Below are positions 7,116 through 15,966 of a DNA stretch of 43,735 bases, one piece after another. Within the stretch, counting starts at the first letter, position 1. Each line of letters opens with the position of its first letter. Under the pieces are notes generated by a model. It ran no database searches. It was not told the DNA's origin and saw only the letters and a list, made by a program, of their open reading frames with translations. The translations under genes were made by a program, and so were the position numbers. The DNA is from CAZYAK01 sp964645935. GTDB lineage: Bacteria > Patescibacteriota > Gracilibacteria > Peribacterales > Peribacteraceae. The stretch is taken from the NCBI GenBank assembly GCA_964645935.1, contig CAZYAK010000006.1, positions 1-43,735 of the forward strand, written 5' to 3'.

Positions 7116-9662
7116 TCACATCACGTCGTCCGGAGGGATGTCGTAGTACCTGAAGAGGAACGACGCGATGCTCTTGAACGTGGGCGCAGCGGCCGTGGCG
7201 CCGTGGATGGAATTCTTGGGACGGTCGAGCTTCACGAGGATCATGAAGCGCGGGTGCGCCACCGGCGCGTACCCGGCGTACGAGGCCACGGTGGAACCTG
7301 TGCCAGTCTCGTAGCGGCCTCGTGGTCCGGCGATCTGCGACGTACCGGTCTTGCCCGCGATGCGGTAACCCGCAGGTTTGCCCGCCTTCGCAAAACCCTT
7401 GGACGCCGAGCTCACGAGCATGGCGGTGATCGTCTCCGAGGCGCGGGGCGTGATGACCTGGTCCACCACGCGCGGCTCCGTCTTCTCCACTGTGCCGTCT
7501 GCGCGGATCACGCTGTCCACAATGTAGGGGCGCATAAGGCGGCCGCCGTTGCCGAGCGCCGCAAAAGCCGTGGCCATCTGCAGCGGCGTTGACGAGATGC
7601 CCTGGCCGAACGACCGCGTGGCGAGCTCGGAACGGGCCCACTCTCGCCACGGCTTGATTTCGCCGGGCAGCTCGTCCTCCAGCTCGATACCGGAAATCTG
7701 CCCAAACCCGAACCGCGTGAGGGCACCGTGGAAGAGCTTAGCCCCCAGCTTGAAGGCCAGATCTGTCATGCAGGTGTTGATGGAGAACTCCAGGCAGTTG
7801 GTCATGGTGACCCGGCCGTAGTGCTGGTTATCGTTGTTGTCGATCTTGTACTCGTCGACGTGCACCACGCCTACGTCGTCGTAGGTGTCCCACGGCGTCA
7901 CCTCGCCCTGATCGATAGCGATGGCCATGGTGATGGGCTTCAACACGGAGCCCGGCTCGTAAATCTCCTGCACGCTGCGATTGAGGTACGCGCCGATGCC
8001 GAGGTTGTTCTTGTATTTGAGCCACATATTGGGATCCTCCGTCGGAAAGACCTCGCGCCGGTTGTTCTCCCCGACGAGAATGTAGTAACGCGCGTGGTCG
8101 CGCAGGTCGTAGAGCTGCTCCAGCTCGCGGAGCGACGCGCGCATCTTCTCGGGGAGCACCGTGCGGCCTGACGATGTGAAGACATCGGGAAGGTATGCCT
8201 TCACCGCCAGCGCGTTGGTCTTGGGATCGAACACCTCCACGATCACTTTGGTGCGGCCAGCGGCATCGATGCGCACCGGCTCCTTCTCGTTGACCGAGGT
8301 GTAATTGTTGCTGTCGAAGAGCGGCGCGTTGACCATGGCGATGATGCGCCCCGTGTGCGGGTCCATGACGATGGCCTGCCCGCTGTCGGCCCGATACCTA
8401 GACACGGCATCGTCCATGATGCGCTCCACTTCGCTCTGCACCGCGCGATCGATGGTAAGAACGAGTGCGTCGCCATCCTTGGGGTCGTCGATGGACTGCT
8501 CGGCACGGAGGATCTGCCCGCCGTGGGGATCCGACACCGCGCTGATGGAACCCTTCACACCCCGGAGCTGCGGGTTGAACGTGCGCTCCACGCCGTACTG
8601 CGGCTCGCCATTGGTGTTGAGAAAGCCCACGAGGTGCGAGGCCAGCGTGGTGTCGGGATAGTGGCGCCAATGCTCAGGAATGAGGGCGACAGCGCGCATG
8701 GGGTACTTCAGCTCCGACGAACCCTTGCGTCCCTTGGCCTTCTTGGCTTCCTGCAGAGCCGCTTTGGCCTGCGCGGTCTTGAGTTCCAGCAGCGCGCGGG
8801 AAAGGTGAAGCGGGAGCCTTCGCATCACGGGGACGTAGCGCAGCGGGCGTGTGCGGATGGCCGAGCGCACGCCGGCCTCCTCCACCGATAGAACGGGTGC
8901 GATCTTCTTGGCGAAGGAGTCGAGCAGCGACTGGTTGATATCTTGGGGGTTGGCGTAGACAAGGCCTTGCTCGGGCTGCACGTAGATCCCCGGGACGTCC
9001 AGCGCTTCCACGGCGGCCATTTCCACCTTGGTGGCGCCGTATTTGAGCGGCGCGAAGGTCACGTACTTCTGGGAAATGCGGCGCTCGATGTCCCGCGCGA
9101 ACGCGTCGCGCGCGGCCACGATGGTGGGCAGACGCAGTAGGGACGGCGGCAGCTTGCCCGCGGGCAGCGGCTCCAGCAGCGAGCCCGACGCGTGGAGCTT
9201 GTGTCCCGCCAACGGATCGAACGCCGAGGCGTAGAAGGACACCAGCTCGCGCGGGCAGGACGACTTTCCCGCTGTGCAGGCGGCATGGAACTCTTGCGTA
9301 AGCAGCGTCTCCGCAAGAGAGTTGGCGATATCGGTGGCCTGGCTCGGGCCGTCCGTTGGGTTGGCTACGACGGGGTCCACGTACGCGAGGTCAAGAGTGA
9401 CGTTGGTGGCGAGGATGGAGCGCTCGCCGGTCTTGCTGTTGACTGAGAGGATCTCACCGCGCTTGGCAGGGATCTCCACGTTGCCGTAGTGCTGCGATTG
9501 TGCGGCCTCGCGGTACTCCTGGCTCCGAACCAGCTGCAGCTCCATCAGGCGCGCCACGATCGTGAGCACAAGCAAGAGTAGCGCACCGTTTACAATGAGC
9601 ATGCGCTGGTGCAAGAGCCGACGTTTTTGCGTTTCCGACGCGTTCCGGATTCCGTACAGCAT
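7116..9662 (-). CDS. Class B penicillin-binding protein (FtsI/PBP2-like)
   Basis: This is a transpeptidase that cross-links peptidoglycan during division or elongation. From the ATG at 9662 (848 residues) it has a short cytoplasmic tail, one membrane helix (about 20-43), a PBP dimerisation region and the transpeptidase domain. The catalytic motifs are intact: SVLK with Ser572 and Lys575, SIN with Ser627, and KTG with Lys771. About 95 extra residues lie between the NNYTSV segment (about 450) and the SxxK motif, a stretch usually near 30. The frame is open 14 codons further upstream, but the MLYGIRN start fits the topology. A possible TTCGGC-17-TACTCT promoter lies upstream. FtsI versus PBP2 cannot be decided by eye. 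Confidence 0.93.
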   Translation of the reverse strand: MLYGIRNASETQKRRLLHQRMLIVNGALLLLVLTIVARLMELQLVRSQEYREAAQSQHYGNVEIPAKRGEILSVNSKTGERSILATNVTLDLAYVDPVVANPTDGPSQATDIANSLAETLLTQEFHAACTAGKSSCPRELVSFYASAFDPLAGHKLHASGSLLEPLPAGKLPPSLLRLPTIVAARDAFARDIERRISQKYVTFAPLKYGATKVEMAAVEALDVPGIYVQPEQGLVYANPQDINQSLLDSFAKKIAPVLSVEEAGVRSAIRTRPLRYVPVMRRLPLHLSRALLELKTAQAKAALQEAKKAKGRKGSSELKYPMRAVALIPEHWRHYPDTTLASHLVGFLNTNGEPQYGVERTFNPQLRGVKGSISAVSDPHGGQILRAEQSIDDPKDGDALVLTIDRAVQSEVERIMDDAVSRYRADSGQAIVMDPHTGRIIAMVNAPLFDSNNYTSVNEKEPVRIDAAGRTKVIVEVFDPKTNALAVKAYLPDVFTSSGRTVLPEKMRASLRELEQLYDLRDHARYYILVGENNRREVFPTEDPNMWLKYKNNLGIGAYLNRSVQEIYEPGSVLKPITMAIAIDQGEVTPWDTYDDVGVVHVDEYKIDNNDNQHYGRVTMTNCLEFSINTCMTDLAFKLGAKLFHGALTRFGFGQISGIELEDELPGEIKPWREWARSELATRSFGQGISSTPLQMATAFAALGNGGRLMRPYIVDSVIRADGTVEKTEPRVVDQVITPRASETITAMLVSSASKGFAKAGKPAGYRIAGKTGTSQIAGPRGRYETGTGSTVASYAGYAPVAHPRFMILVKLDRPKNSIHGATAAAPTFKSIASFLFRYYDIPPDDVM

Positions 9663-9687
9663 GGACGCTCCGCGGGACGGGGGAGGA

Positions 9688-9739
9688 GAAGCCGAGAGTA
9701 GCACGGGGCAAGACCCCGCCGAAGCAGGTTCTCGGCTTC
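9688..9739. repeat. Inverted repeat in divergent PBP/PilB-type promoter region
   Basis: Ten-base arms GAAGCCGAGA (9688-9697) and TCTCGGCTTC (9730-9739) flank an inner hairpin CGGGG-CAAGA-CCCCG. It lies between the PBP start and the ATPase promoter, suggesting an operator or a structured leader of the PBP mRNA. Confidence 0.55.
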
Positions 9740-9768
9740 CGGCAGGGCTTCCTCAAGTGTTCATTTTC

Positions 9769-9777
9769 TGGTATAAT
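9769..9777 (+). promoter_or_regulatory. Extended -10 promoter of the pilus-type ATPase
   Basis: TGGTATAAT is a consensus extended -10. It ends eight bases before the ATG at 9786, so the transcript should be leaderless. No good -35 is present, as is common for extended -10 promoters. Confidence 0.75.
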
Positions 9778-9785
9778 GTGCCGAT

Positions 9786-10922
9786 ATGTCCGCATCCAAT
9801 CCCGCCGGCCAGGCCACGCCCGATTTCGGGTCCATGGGCGGGGAGGATCTGCTGAAAGCCCTGCAGGAGTACTGCGCCGCCTCAGGCGCATCGGACATCC
9901 ACCTCTCGCCGCAGAAAGACGGCGTCCGTCTGGAGTGGCGCCTACACGGTGTGCTCCGTTCGCTCGCGATGATCCCGCACGAGCGCTACGCGGACTTCAT
10001 CCGTCGTGTGAAGTTCGAGTCGCACCTGAAACTCAATATCACCAATATCCCGCAGGACGGACAGTATGTCTTCCAGACGTCGTCTGGAGGAGACACACGC
10101 TCCGTCAACATTCGCGTGGCCACGCTGCCGTCACGATTCGGCGAGGCGCTCACGCTCCGTCTCCTCGATCCGCGCCACGGCATCCTCCCATTGGAGAAAC
10201 TCGGCTTCCCCGTAGAGATCAAGCAGAAGCTCCAGGAGCTGGTGGAACTCCCCAACGGCCTCATTCTCGTCACGGGTCCCACGGGCTCGGGAAAGACGAC
10301 GACGCTCTACGCCCTCCTCTCTACGATCGTGGGCAAAGAGCGCAACATCATCACGCTGGAGGATCCGGTGGAGTATGAGCTGGCCGGCATCATCCAGAGC
10401 CAGGTGGATCCCGATCATGACTTCACATTCGCGGGAGGCCTGCGCAGTATCCTGCGTCACGATCCGGATGTCATCCTCGTGGGCGAGATCCGCGACCTGG
10501 AGACCGCCCAGACGGCGGTAAACGCGGCACTCACAGGACACCTCGTGCTCTCCACACTCCACACCAACTCCGCCATAGAGGCCATTCCGCGCTTTCTCTC
10601 CATGGGTGTCAGCCCCTACACGTTCGCGCCCGCGCTCCGTGCCGTGCTCGCCCAGCGCCTCGTACGCACACTCACCCCTGAGTGCGCGGCCAGCGGCACG
10701 TGCGATCCATCTGCACACGAGACGTTCGGCGGGCAGATGACGCTGCCAGAGCTGCTGCTCGTGAGCCCGGACATCCAGAAGCAGATTCTCAACTTCGAGC
10801 AGGTTCCGGCCATCCAGGAGCAGGCGAAGAAGGAGGGGTTCCGTACGATGAAGGAGTGGGGCGAGCAGTTCGCGACGGAGCGCAAAACTGCCATTGAGGA
10901 AGTGCTGCGCGTCACGTCGTGA
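9786..10922 (+). CDS. PilB/GspE/PilT-type secretion ATPase
   Basis: This is a hexameric ATPase of the type II secretion/type IV pilus family. It has the N2-like domain with SGASDIHLSP (about 33-42), Walker A GPTGSGKTTT (164-173), the Asp box LEDPVEYE, Walker B DPDVILVGEIRD and the His box GHLVLSTLHTN. At 378 residues it lacks the N1 domain of full PilB and is closer in size to PilT. The region where PilB carries its tetracysteine zinc module is reduced to CAASGTC. Extension versus retraction function therefore stays open. No pilin, PilC or PilM gene lies in the window. It starts at ATG 9786 with a leaderless-type promoter and is followed by a 206-base gap. Confidence 0.9.
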   Translation: MSASNPAGQATPDFGSMGGEDLLKALQEYCAASGASDIHLSPQKDGVRLEWRLHGVLRSLAMIPHERYADFIRRVKFESHLKLNITNIPQDGQYVFQTSSGGDTRSVNIRVATLPSRFGEALTLRLLDPRHGILPLEKLGFPVEIKQKLQELVELPNGLILVTGPTGSGKTTTLYALLSTIVGKERNIITLEDPVEYELAGIIQSQVDPDHDFTFAGGLRSILRHDPDVILVGEIRDLETAQTAVNAALTGHLVLSTLHTNSAIEAIPRFLSMGVSPYTFAPALRAVLAQRLVRTLTPECAASGTCDPSAHETFGGQMTLPELLLVSPDIQKQILNFEQVPAIQEQAKKEGFRTMKEWGEQFATERKTAIEEVLRVTS

Positions 10923-10931
10923 CGCGAGGTC

Positions 10932-11040
10932 CAAGTTGCAAGCACCAACCTCTAAGTACGCTCCAAGGAATTGGATCTTCAAGATTGTTTTTCCGCTGCA
11001 CTTTTTGGGAAATTGGGGATTGGAATTTGGAAGTTCGCGG
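10932..11040. repeat. Degenerate intergenic inverted repeat (AAGCACCAA family)
   Basis: The left part reads TCCAAGTTGCAAGCACCAAC and the right part TTGGGGATTGGAATTTGGAA; the reverse complement of the right part resembles the left. The core AAGCACCAA recurs in the long hairpin at 22312-22353. The rest of the gap up to 11128 shows no gene; TAGCAT near 11103 could be a -10 for the next gene. Confidence 0.45.
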
Positions 11041-11128
11041 CCTGCCGCGTGTTGGACAACGGAAGTCGTCGTAGATGTTTGTTTTCCGACATCGCGTGTC
11101 CTAGCATGCGGGGGTCATTTGGACGCCC

Positions 11129-12877
11129 ATGTATCCCCGCAATCGCCGCCGGCGCAGCCTGTACGGCTACGAACGTGAATCCCGCATGCCTCAGGCACTG
11201 CGATCCGTCATCACTCTCGTGGTCCTCGCGACCGCTGTATGGTGGATCGGCGGCCTCTTCATTAGCTTCTTCCTGGGTGGCAGCGCGGTGGAACGCGAGG
11301 CGTCCACCCTCTATACAGAAGGTCGCGGACTGATCTCCGTCTCGTTGCAGGGTGAGGACGAACAGGCCGCAGAGAACGGCATGAATATGTTCCCTGGTGA
11401 CGTGATTTCTACGGGCCCCACAGCCTCCACGTCCCTGCGTGTCTTCGACGGCACGTGGGCACGCATCGGCTCGGGCACGGAGCTCTCGCTGGACGAGAGC
11501 GCGCGCGGGCGCGGTGATGTCCGCTCGGAGGTGGCGCTGACACTCAAGGTCGGATCGCTCTGGATCGCCACGCCCCCCGCCAACGTCTTCACAGGATCCG
11601 TACTGCGGCGCATCGACACGCCGCTCTTCGCGCTGGAATTGCCCCCTCACACCGAGGCGTTCGTATCCGGCGGGACCATCATCGTGTACTCGGCCGACGG
11701 CGAAGGCGTCGTGGTCCGCGCCAAGGGCATCAAGGACTTCACCGTGGGTGAGGGCCAGAAGTGGGCTCGACCGGAAGGCCGCGTGACGGACCCGTACATC
11801 TGGCGCAGTCCGCTGGCCCCCGAGGATCAGAAGATCGCGTTCGTCATGGACAGCCGCACGCGGGTGCGCGCTGCCGCTCCGGTGGCGACGGGATCTGGCT
11901 CCGTTGTCACGGAGACACTCACGCTCTCGGAGCCCGCCGTCGGCTTCACCCTGCGTGATGCCACACTTACGGTGAGCGGCACGGCGGGGAAGGGTGTCGC
12001 TAAAGTGCAAGTGAACGGCGGTGAAGCCATCTTGGACGTCGCCAAGCGCACCTTCACGCAGCAGGTCACGCCACCCGAGGGCGCCGCCTCCTTCGATATC
12101 ACTGTGAAAGCGCTCGGCACCGACGGCAAGACACTCAACGCGGTCACCCGCACGGTGGCGGTGGAGCGCACAATTGTCTCACCCGACGCGCCCACCATTA
12201 CGAGCCCGGCCGCCACGGGTCAGACCTTCCGCACCGACGCCTCAGAAATTGTCCTGCGCGGACTCGCTCCCGCAGGCACCTCGGTCATTTACGTCAACGA
12301 CTACAAGCTCCAGCTCTTTACGCCAGAGAAGGGGACGTGGAGCTACCTCGCCAGCCAGAGTCTGGGCAACTTGAAGGAAGGCACCAACGTCTACTCCGTC
12401 ACCGCCGCCGACGCCTCCGGCACCCGCGGATCCGCCGCCGCCATCACGGTCATTGTGGGTGAAGGCGAGGGCGGCGTCTCGGGAGCCACGACGTCCGTGG
12501 CCGGCACCACGCAAACGCCCGCCGCGTCCTCGAAGCCCGCCGTCTTGGACCCCAGCACGCTTCCCCGAAACGCCCCACTCTCGCCCGGCACCCTCACGGT
12601 AACCGGCCCCACCCCGGGAGGCTCCCACGCAGAGACGGGCACGGGCTTCCTACTGGAAGGCAAGACCTCTGTGCAGACCGCTTCGGTCTGGGTAAACGAC
12701 TACAAGCTCCAGCTCTACACGCCGGGCAAGACGTTCTGGAACTACATCGCCACCGTGCAGAACGGAAACCTCAAGCGCGGGAAGAACACGTACCGCATCG
12801 TCGCGAGGGACGCGCAGAGCAACATCCTCGATGCCTTCGAGTACGAGGTAACGTTTACACCGGGGAGGGAAGACTGA
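11129..12877 (+). CDS. FecR-like membrane protein with repeated Ig-like modules
   Basis: The 582-residue protein has a basic N-terminus, one membrane helix (about 24-50, SVITLVVLATAVWWIGGLF) and a large outside part. Residues about 60-215 resemble a FecR domain (GDVISTGPTASTSLRVFDGT, SLWIATPP). Then follow beta-rich Ig-like modules. The segment VNDYKLQLFTPEKGTWSYLA (about 389) recurs as VNDYKLQLYTPGKTFWNYIA (about 521), each followed by GNLK-G-N-Y, and the DNA of the two copies is nearly identical at its start. In other bacteria FecR senses TonB-dependent signals, but no sigma or TonB partner is present, so a structural or surface role is more likely. It ends 11 bases from the convergent RluA-family gene. 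Confidence 0.8.
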   Translation: MYPRNRRRRSLYGYERESRMPQALRSVITLVVLATAVWWIGGLFISFFLGGSAVEREASTLYTEGRGLISVSLQGEDEQAAENGMNMFPGDVISTGPTASTSLRVFDGTWARIGSGTELSLDESARGRGDVRSEVALTLKVGSLWIATPPANVFTGSVLRRIDTPLFALELPPHTEAFVSGGTIIVYSADGEGVVVRAKGIKDFTVGEGQKWARPEGRVTDPYIWRSPLAPEDQKIAFVMDSRTRVRAAAPVATGSGSVVTETLTLSEPAVGFTLRDATLTVSGTAGKGVAKVQVNGGEAILDVAKRTFTQQVTPPEGAASFDITVKALGTDGKTLNAVTRTVAVERTIVSPDAPTITSPAATGQTFRTDASEIVLRGLAPAGTSVIYVNDYKLQLFTPEKGTWSYLASQSLGNLKEGTNVYSVTAADASGTRGSAAAITVIVGEGEGGVSGATTSVAGTTQTPAASSKPAVLDPSTLPRNAPLSPGTLTVTGPTPGGSHAETGTGFLLEGKTSVQTASVWVNDYKLQLYTPGKTFWNYIATVQNGNLKRGKNTYRIVARDAQSNILDAFEYEVTFTPGRED

Positions 12878-12888
12878 TGTGCTGACGC

Positions 12889-13824
12889 TCACTCCGGGCG
12901 ATCGAGCCCGAGGGAATCCAGTGCAGTGTAGAAGCTCTTGGGAGGCACTGCGACGAGCTCGTGCTCGGCGTCGTCTGCGGGAGAACGGAACGCGAGCTTC
13001 CACGCGTGCAGGCAGAGGCCCTGGATGCCGAACTCCGCGGTGACGCGGTCGCCGGAAGGCGTGCGGTATGTAGGATCGCCAAGCACGGGGTGGCCGATGG
13101 AGTGGAGGTGCACTCGCACCTGGTGCGTGCGGCCCGTGTGGAGGTCACACTCCACGAGCGCGGCGTCGCCGCACTCGGAGAGCACGCGATACGCCGTCTG
13201 CGAGGGCCTGGCACCGCTCACCGCACGCACGCCCATGCGCGTGCGGTCCGACACGCTGCGGCCGATGGGGGAGTCGATGAGCGCTGACGGATGCTCCGGC
13301 ACGCCCGCCACCGCGGCGAGGTAGTGTTTACGCACCGTGCGGTGCTCAAACTGCTTCTGGAGTGCGAGGTGCGCCGCAGCGGTCTTGGCTACGAGCAGGC
13401 AGCCGGTGGTCTCGCGGTCCAGGCGGTGTACGAGCACAGCATCCTCGGAGAAGGCGATCTTTCGCCTCTGAAAGAGGTGCGCGATGCCGTGGAGGATGGT
13501 GACCTCACCCGGGGCCATGCCGGCACCCGGATGCACAGCGATTCCGGCGGGCTTGTCCAGGACCAGGCACGCGTCGTCCTCGTAGAGAACGGGGAGCGTG
13601 AGGGCGGCCGGCGTGATGCCGCTTTGGGCCACGGGCACGTCATCGTCTAGCTCCACCGAGTCGCCCGGATCCAGCGCCACGGAGGACTTACGCTCTACAC
13701 GGCCGTTGACGGAGACGTATCCGCCCTCGATGAGCTTCTGCGCGCGGCCGCGGCTGAGCGTGCGTCCCTCCGCCGCGAGGAAGGCGTCGAGTCTCTGCGC
13801 GGCTTGGACGGTCCAGGATGGCAT
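12889..13824 (-). CDS. RluA-family 23S rRNA pseudouridine synthase
   Basis: The protein isomerises specific uridines in rRNA. From ATG 13824 (311 residues) it has an S4 RNA-binding domain (about 1-65, RLDAFLAAEGRTLSRGRAQK) and the catalytic domain with VLDKPAGIAVHPG and HRLDRETTGCLLVAK, where the Asp in HRLDRETTG is the nucleophile. Later come RKHYLAAV and the HTGRTHQVRVHL motif. S4 plus this length fits RluD or RluC rather than RluA; the target base cannot be read from sequence. The upstream frame reads through a terminator hairpin and is not used. Confidence 0.92.
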   Translation of the reverse strand: MPSWTVQAAQRLDAFLAAEGRTLSRGRAQKLIEGGYVSVNGRVERKSSVALDPGDSVELDDDVPVAQSGITPAALTLPVLYEDDACLVLDKPAGIAVHPGAGMAPGEVTILHGIAHLFQRRKIAFSEDAVLVHRLDRETTGCLLVAKTAAAHLALQKQFEHRTVRKHYLAAVAGVPEHPSALIDSPIGRSVSDRTRMGVRAVSGARPSQTAYRVLSECGDAALVECDLHTGRTHQVRVHLHSIGHPVLGDPTYRTPSGDRVTAEFGIQGLCLHAWKLAFRSPADDAEHELVAVPPKSFYTALDSLGLDRPE

Positions 13825-13877
13825 GCGGGCATCTTGCACCAGGAGTCGATAGGGTGACAGCGGGAACACACAAAGAC

Positions 13878-13903
13878 CGCCTCCCCGCAGTAGGGGAGGC
13901 GGA
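13878..13903 (-). terminator. Hairpin terminator after small membrane protein
   Basis: A perfect 10-bp stem CCGCCTCCCC / GGGGAGGCGG with a six-base loop is followed on the minus strand by TCTTTGTGT, a modest T-tract. It lies just past the small membrane gene. Confidence 0.8.
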
Positions 13904-13910
13904 ATGGGTG

Positions 13911-14054
13911 CTAGCGTCGCAAGGGAAACGTCCCCGCGGGCGAGATGAGGATGATGGCGATAATCGCGATCACCACCACAGTGATGAGCACCCACCAGAC
14001 CCAGTCCGTAGGCAGGCGTGGGGGTTCGCCGCCCGTATCGATTTCACTGAACAT
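13911..14054 (-). CDS. Small single-pass membrane protein, 47 residues
   Basis: No family is recognised. The product begins MFSEIDTGGEPPRLPTDW, then one membrane helix VWWVLITVVVIAIIAIILI, then a short basic tail. GGAGGG lies six bases before the ATG at 14054, one of the few good SD sequences in the window; another ATG two codons upstream abuts it and is less likely. The strong terminator just downstream supports a real single-gene unit. Confidence 0.65.
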   Translation of the reverse strand: MFSEIDTGGEPPRLPTDWVWWVLITVVVIAIIAIILISPAGTFPLRR

Positions 14055-14139
14055 AGTCATCCCTCCATTTTCCTCCGCGGCGTGCGGAGAACGGGATCCT
14101 ACGCCCGGAAGGGGAGTGGCGCAAAAATACAAAATCTTG

Positions 14140-14145
14140 TATAAT
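14140..14145 (+). promoter_or_regulatory. -10 element of the 133-residue hypothetical
   Basis: TATAAT, preceded by TTG, ends nine bases before the ATG at 14155. The region is AT-rich compared with its surroundings. A leaderless transcript is implied. Confidence 0.7.
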
Positions 14146-14154
14146 GTATATTAT

Positions 14155-14556
14155 ATGGACACCCATACCCACGTCGCCACCCTCCTGGAACGCCCTGCCG
14201 ATGAGGACGCGCTGCTGGATGCCGCCACCGACGAGTTCGGCCTGCCGCCCGAGGCCGCGGAGGAACGCCATATATTGGGGAACGTGCGTGACGCGGTCGC
14301 CCAGCTGCTTCCGGGCCTCGTGACTGTCCGCATACTCGGCACGCGCCTGGCAGCGTTGGGACGCGAGCAGGGCGCCACAGCCAGTGTGATGCTCGGCCAG
14401 ATCCGCGACGCGCTGCTTACAACCGAAAGCCAAGACTACGTGGCAGATCTCCCGGCCGAAGAGGCAGCTGCGCTCCAGCAGGAAGCGGTGTCCGCCGGAG
14501 CCGTGGATGCCGCGACGTATCTCGCCGGCCAGGCGAGCACAGCGATGGCAGCCTGA
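14155..14556 (+). CDS. Hypothetical Ala-rich helical protein
   Basis: The 133-residue product (MDTHTHVATLLERPADEDAL onward) is acidic and Ala-rich, probably all helical, with no signal peptide, membrane segment or motif I recognise. Support for the gene comes from the consensus TATAAT nine bases before the ATG and from its position in an otherwise empty stretch. It ends 46 bases before tyrS, which has its own -10. Confidence 0.65.
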   Translation: MDTHTHVATLLERPADEDALLDAATDEFGLPPEAAEERHILGNVRDAVAQLLPGLVTVRILGTRLAALGREQGATASVMLGQIRDALLTTESQDYVADLPAEEAAALQQEAVSAGAVDAATYLAGQASTAMAA

Positions 14557-14588
14557 AGACGACGTTTCCCCGACGGGAAGGCGTCCGC

Positions 14589-14594
14589 TACACT
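14589..14594 (+). promoter_or_regulatory. -10 element of tyrS (leaderless)
   Basis: TACACT ends eight bases before the tyrS ATG. The same hexamer and spacing occur before glmS. No clear -35 is visible. Confidence 0.6.
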
Positions 14595-14602
14595 TTTCGA
14601 CG

Positions 14603-15913
14603 ATGGACGAACTCCTCTCCCGGGCCGTCTCCGACGTGGTCCCGAAAGCGCTGGCCGAAGCGAAGCTCAAGTCCGGCAAGCCCATGCGCCTGTACCTCGG
14701 CATTGATCCCACGGGCGCCAAGCTGCACTTGGGTCATTCCGTGCCACTGCGCAAGCTCAAGGCCTTCGCGGACGCCGGGCACCATGTGGTGTTCTTGGTG
14801 GGGAGCTTCACCGCGATGATCGGCGACCCCACAGGACGCGACACCATGCGCGAGCCGCTCACCAAAGAGCAGGTGAGAAAGAACTTCGAGACGTACAGGG
14901 AGCAGGCGGGCAAAGTGCTGGATTTCTCGAAGATCGAGGTCCGCTACAACCATGAGTGGCTGGAGAAGCTCGGCTTCGCGGATCTCATGGGTCTGATGGG
15001 GCACTTCACAATGCAGCAGATGATGCAGCGCGACATGTTCAGGGAGCGCATGAAATGGAAGGTGGTCTGCGTGCACTGCAGGGAGCTCACGGATTCCCCC
15101 GTGCAATTCCAGAACGCAGAGGACCTACAGGGCGCGAGCATCGACGTGGCGGACATCCGCTGCGCGCATTGCGGCAAATCCACGCCCTGCTCCAAGGACA
15201 CCATCATCCCTCCGCCAAATCCCATCAGTCCCAACGAGCTGCTCTACCCGCTGATGCAGGGCTACGATTCCGTGATCCTTGATGTGGATTGCGAGATCGG
15301 CGGCAACGACCAGCTCTTCAACATGCTGTGCGGCAGGAAGCTGCAGAAGATCTACGGCAAGCGCGACAAGTTCGTGCTCACCACCAAGCTCATCGAAGGC
15401 ACCGACGGCCGTAAGATGAGTAAGACGTACGACAACTGCATCTGGATTTCGGACACCGCGGAGGAGATGTACGGGAAGCTCCTGCGGATCACAGACGAGC
15501 TGATCCTCACCTACATGGAGTGTGTAACGGAGATGCCGCTCAAAGACATCGCCGCCGCCAAGAAGGAGATGGAGCAGGGGGCCAACCCCAAAGAACTCAA
15601 GATGCGCCTCGCCCGCGCGGTGGTGACGCTGTACCACGGCGCGGAAGCGGCGCTGCACGCGGAAGCCGCGTTCCAGACCGTGCACAAGGACCATGGCATC
15701 CCCGAAGATATGCCAAAGACCAAAGTGAAGAAGGGGATGACCGTTGTGGACGTGATGGTGGAGCACGAGCTGGCGCCGTCCAAGAGCGAGGCGAAGCGGC
15801 TGATTGAGCAGGGAGGAGTGAAACTGGATGATGCCGTGATCAGCGATATCAACGCTGCGGCGGGGGAGGGGATATTGAAGGTGGGCAAGCGGAAGTTTTT
15901 GCGCCTGATGTAA
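14603..15913 (+). CDS. tyrS: Tyrosyl-tRNA synthetase with zinc-finger-like insertion
   Basis: TyrRS charges tRNA-Tyr. The 436-residue protein has the class I HIGH-type motif HLGHS (42-46), YPLMQGYDS (215-223), GGNDQLFNM (233-241), KMSKT in place of KMSKS (271-275), and a C-terminal S4 domain (about 376-436). Between the QQMMQRDMF segment (138-146) and ISPNELLYPLMQ, where the family has a short loop, lie about 57 extra residues with CVHC (Cys156, Cys159) and CAHC (Cys187, Cys190), a likely four-cysteine metal site. ATG 14603 is chosen because the upstream frame overlaps the previous gene and TACACT sits eight bases before it. The downstream gap to the convergent gene has no clear terminator. 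Confidence 0.95.
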   Translation: MDELLSRAVSDVVPKALAEAKLKSGKPMRLYLGIDPTGAKLHLGHSVPLRKLKAFADAGHHVVFLVGSFTAMIGDPTGRDTMREPLTKEQVRKNFETYREQAGKVLDFSKIEVRYNHEWLEKLGFADLMGLMGHFTMQQMMQRDMFRERMKWKVVCVHCRELTDSPVQFQNAEDLQGASIDVADIRCAHCGKSTPCSKDTIIPPPNPISPNELLYPLMQGYDSVILDVDCEIGGNDQLFNMLCGRKLQKIYGKRDKFVLTTKLIEGTDGRKMSKTYDNCIWISDTAEEMYGKLLRITDELILTYMECVTEMPLKDIAAAKKEMEQGANPKELKMRLARAVVTLYHGAEAALHAEAAFQTVHKDHGIPEDMPKTKVKKGMTVVDVMVEHELAPSKSEAKRLIEQGGVKLDDAVISDINAAAGEGILKVGKRKFLRLM

Positions 15914-15966
15914 CACCAGTAACAACCCGCGATACCGCAACCGGCGGTGGATTCCGAGGGCAACGC

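Noticed and set aside
13825..13995. Upstream extension of the RluA-family protein
   Set aside because: It would be translated through a perfect 10-bp terminator hairpin and the small membrane gene; the S4 domain begins right after the ATG at 13824.
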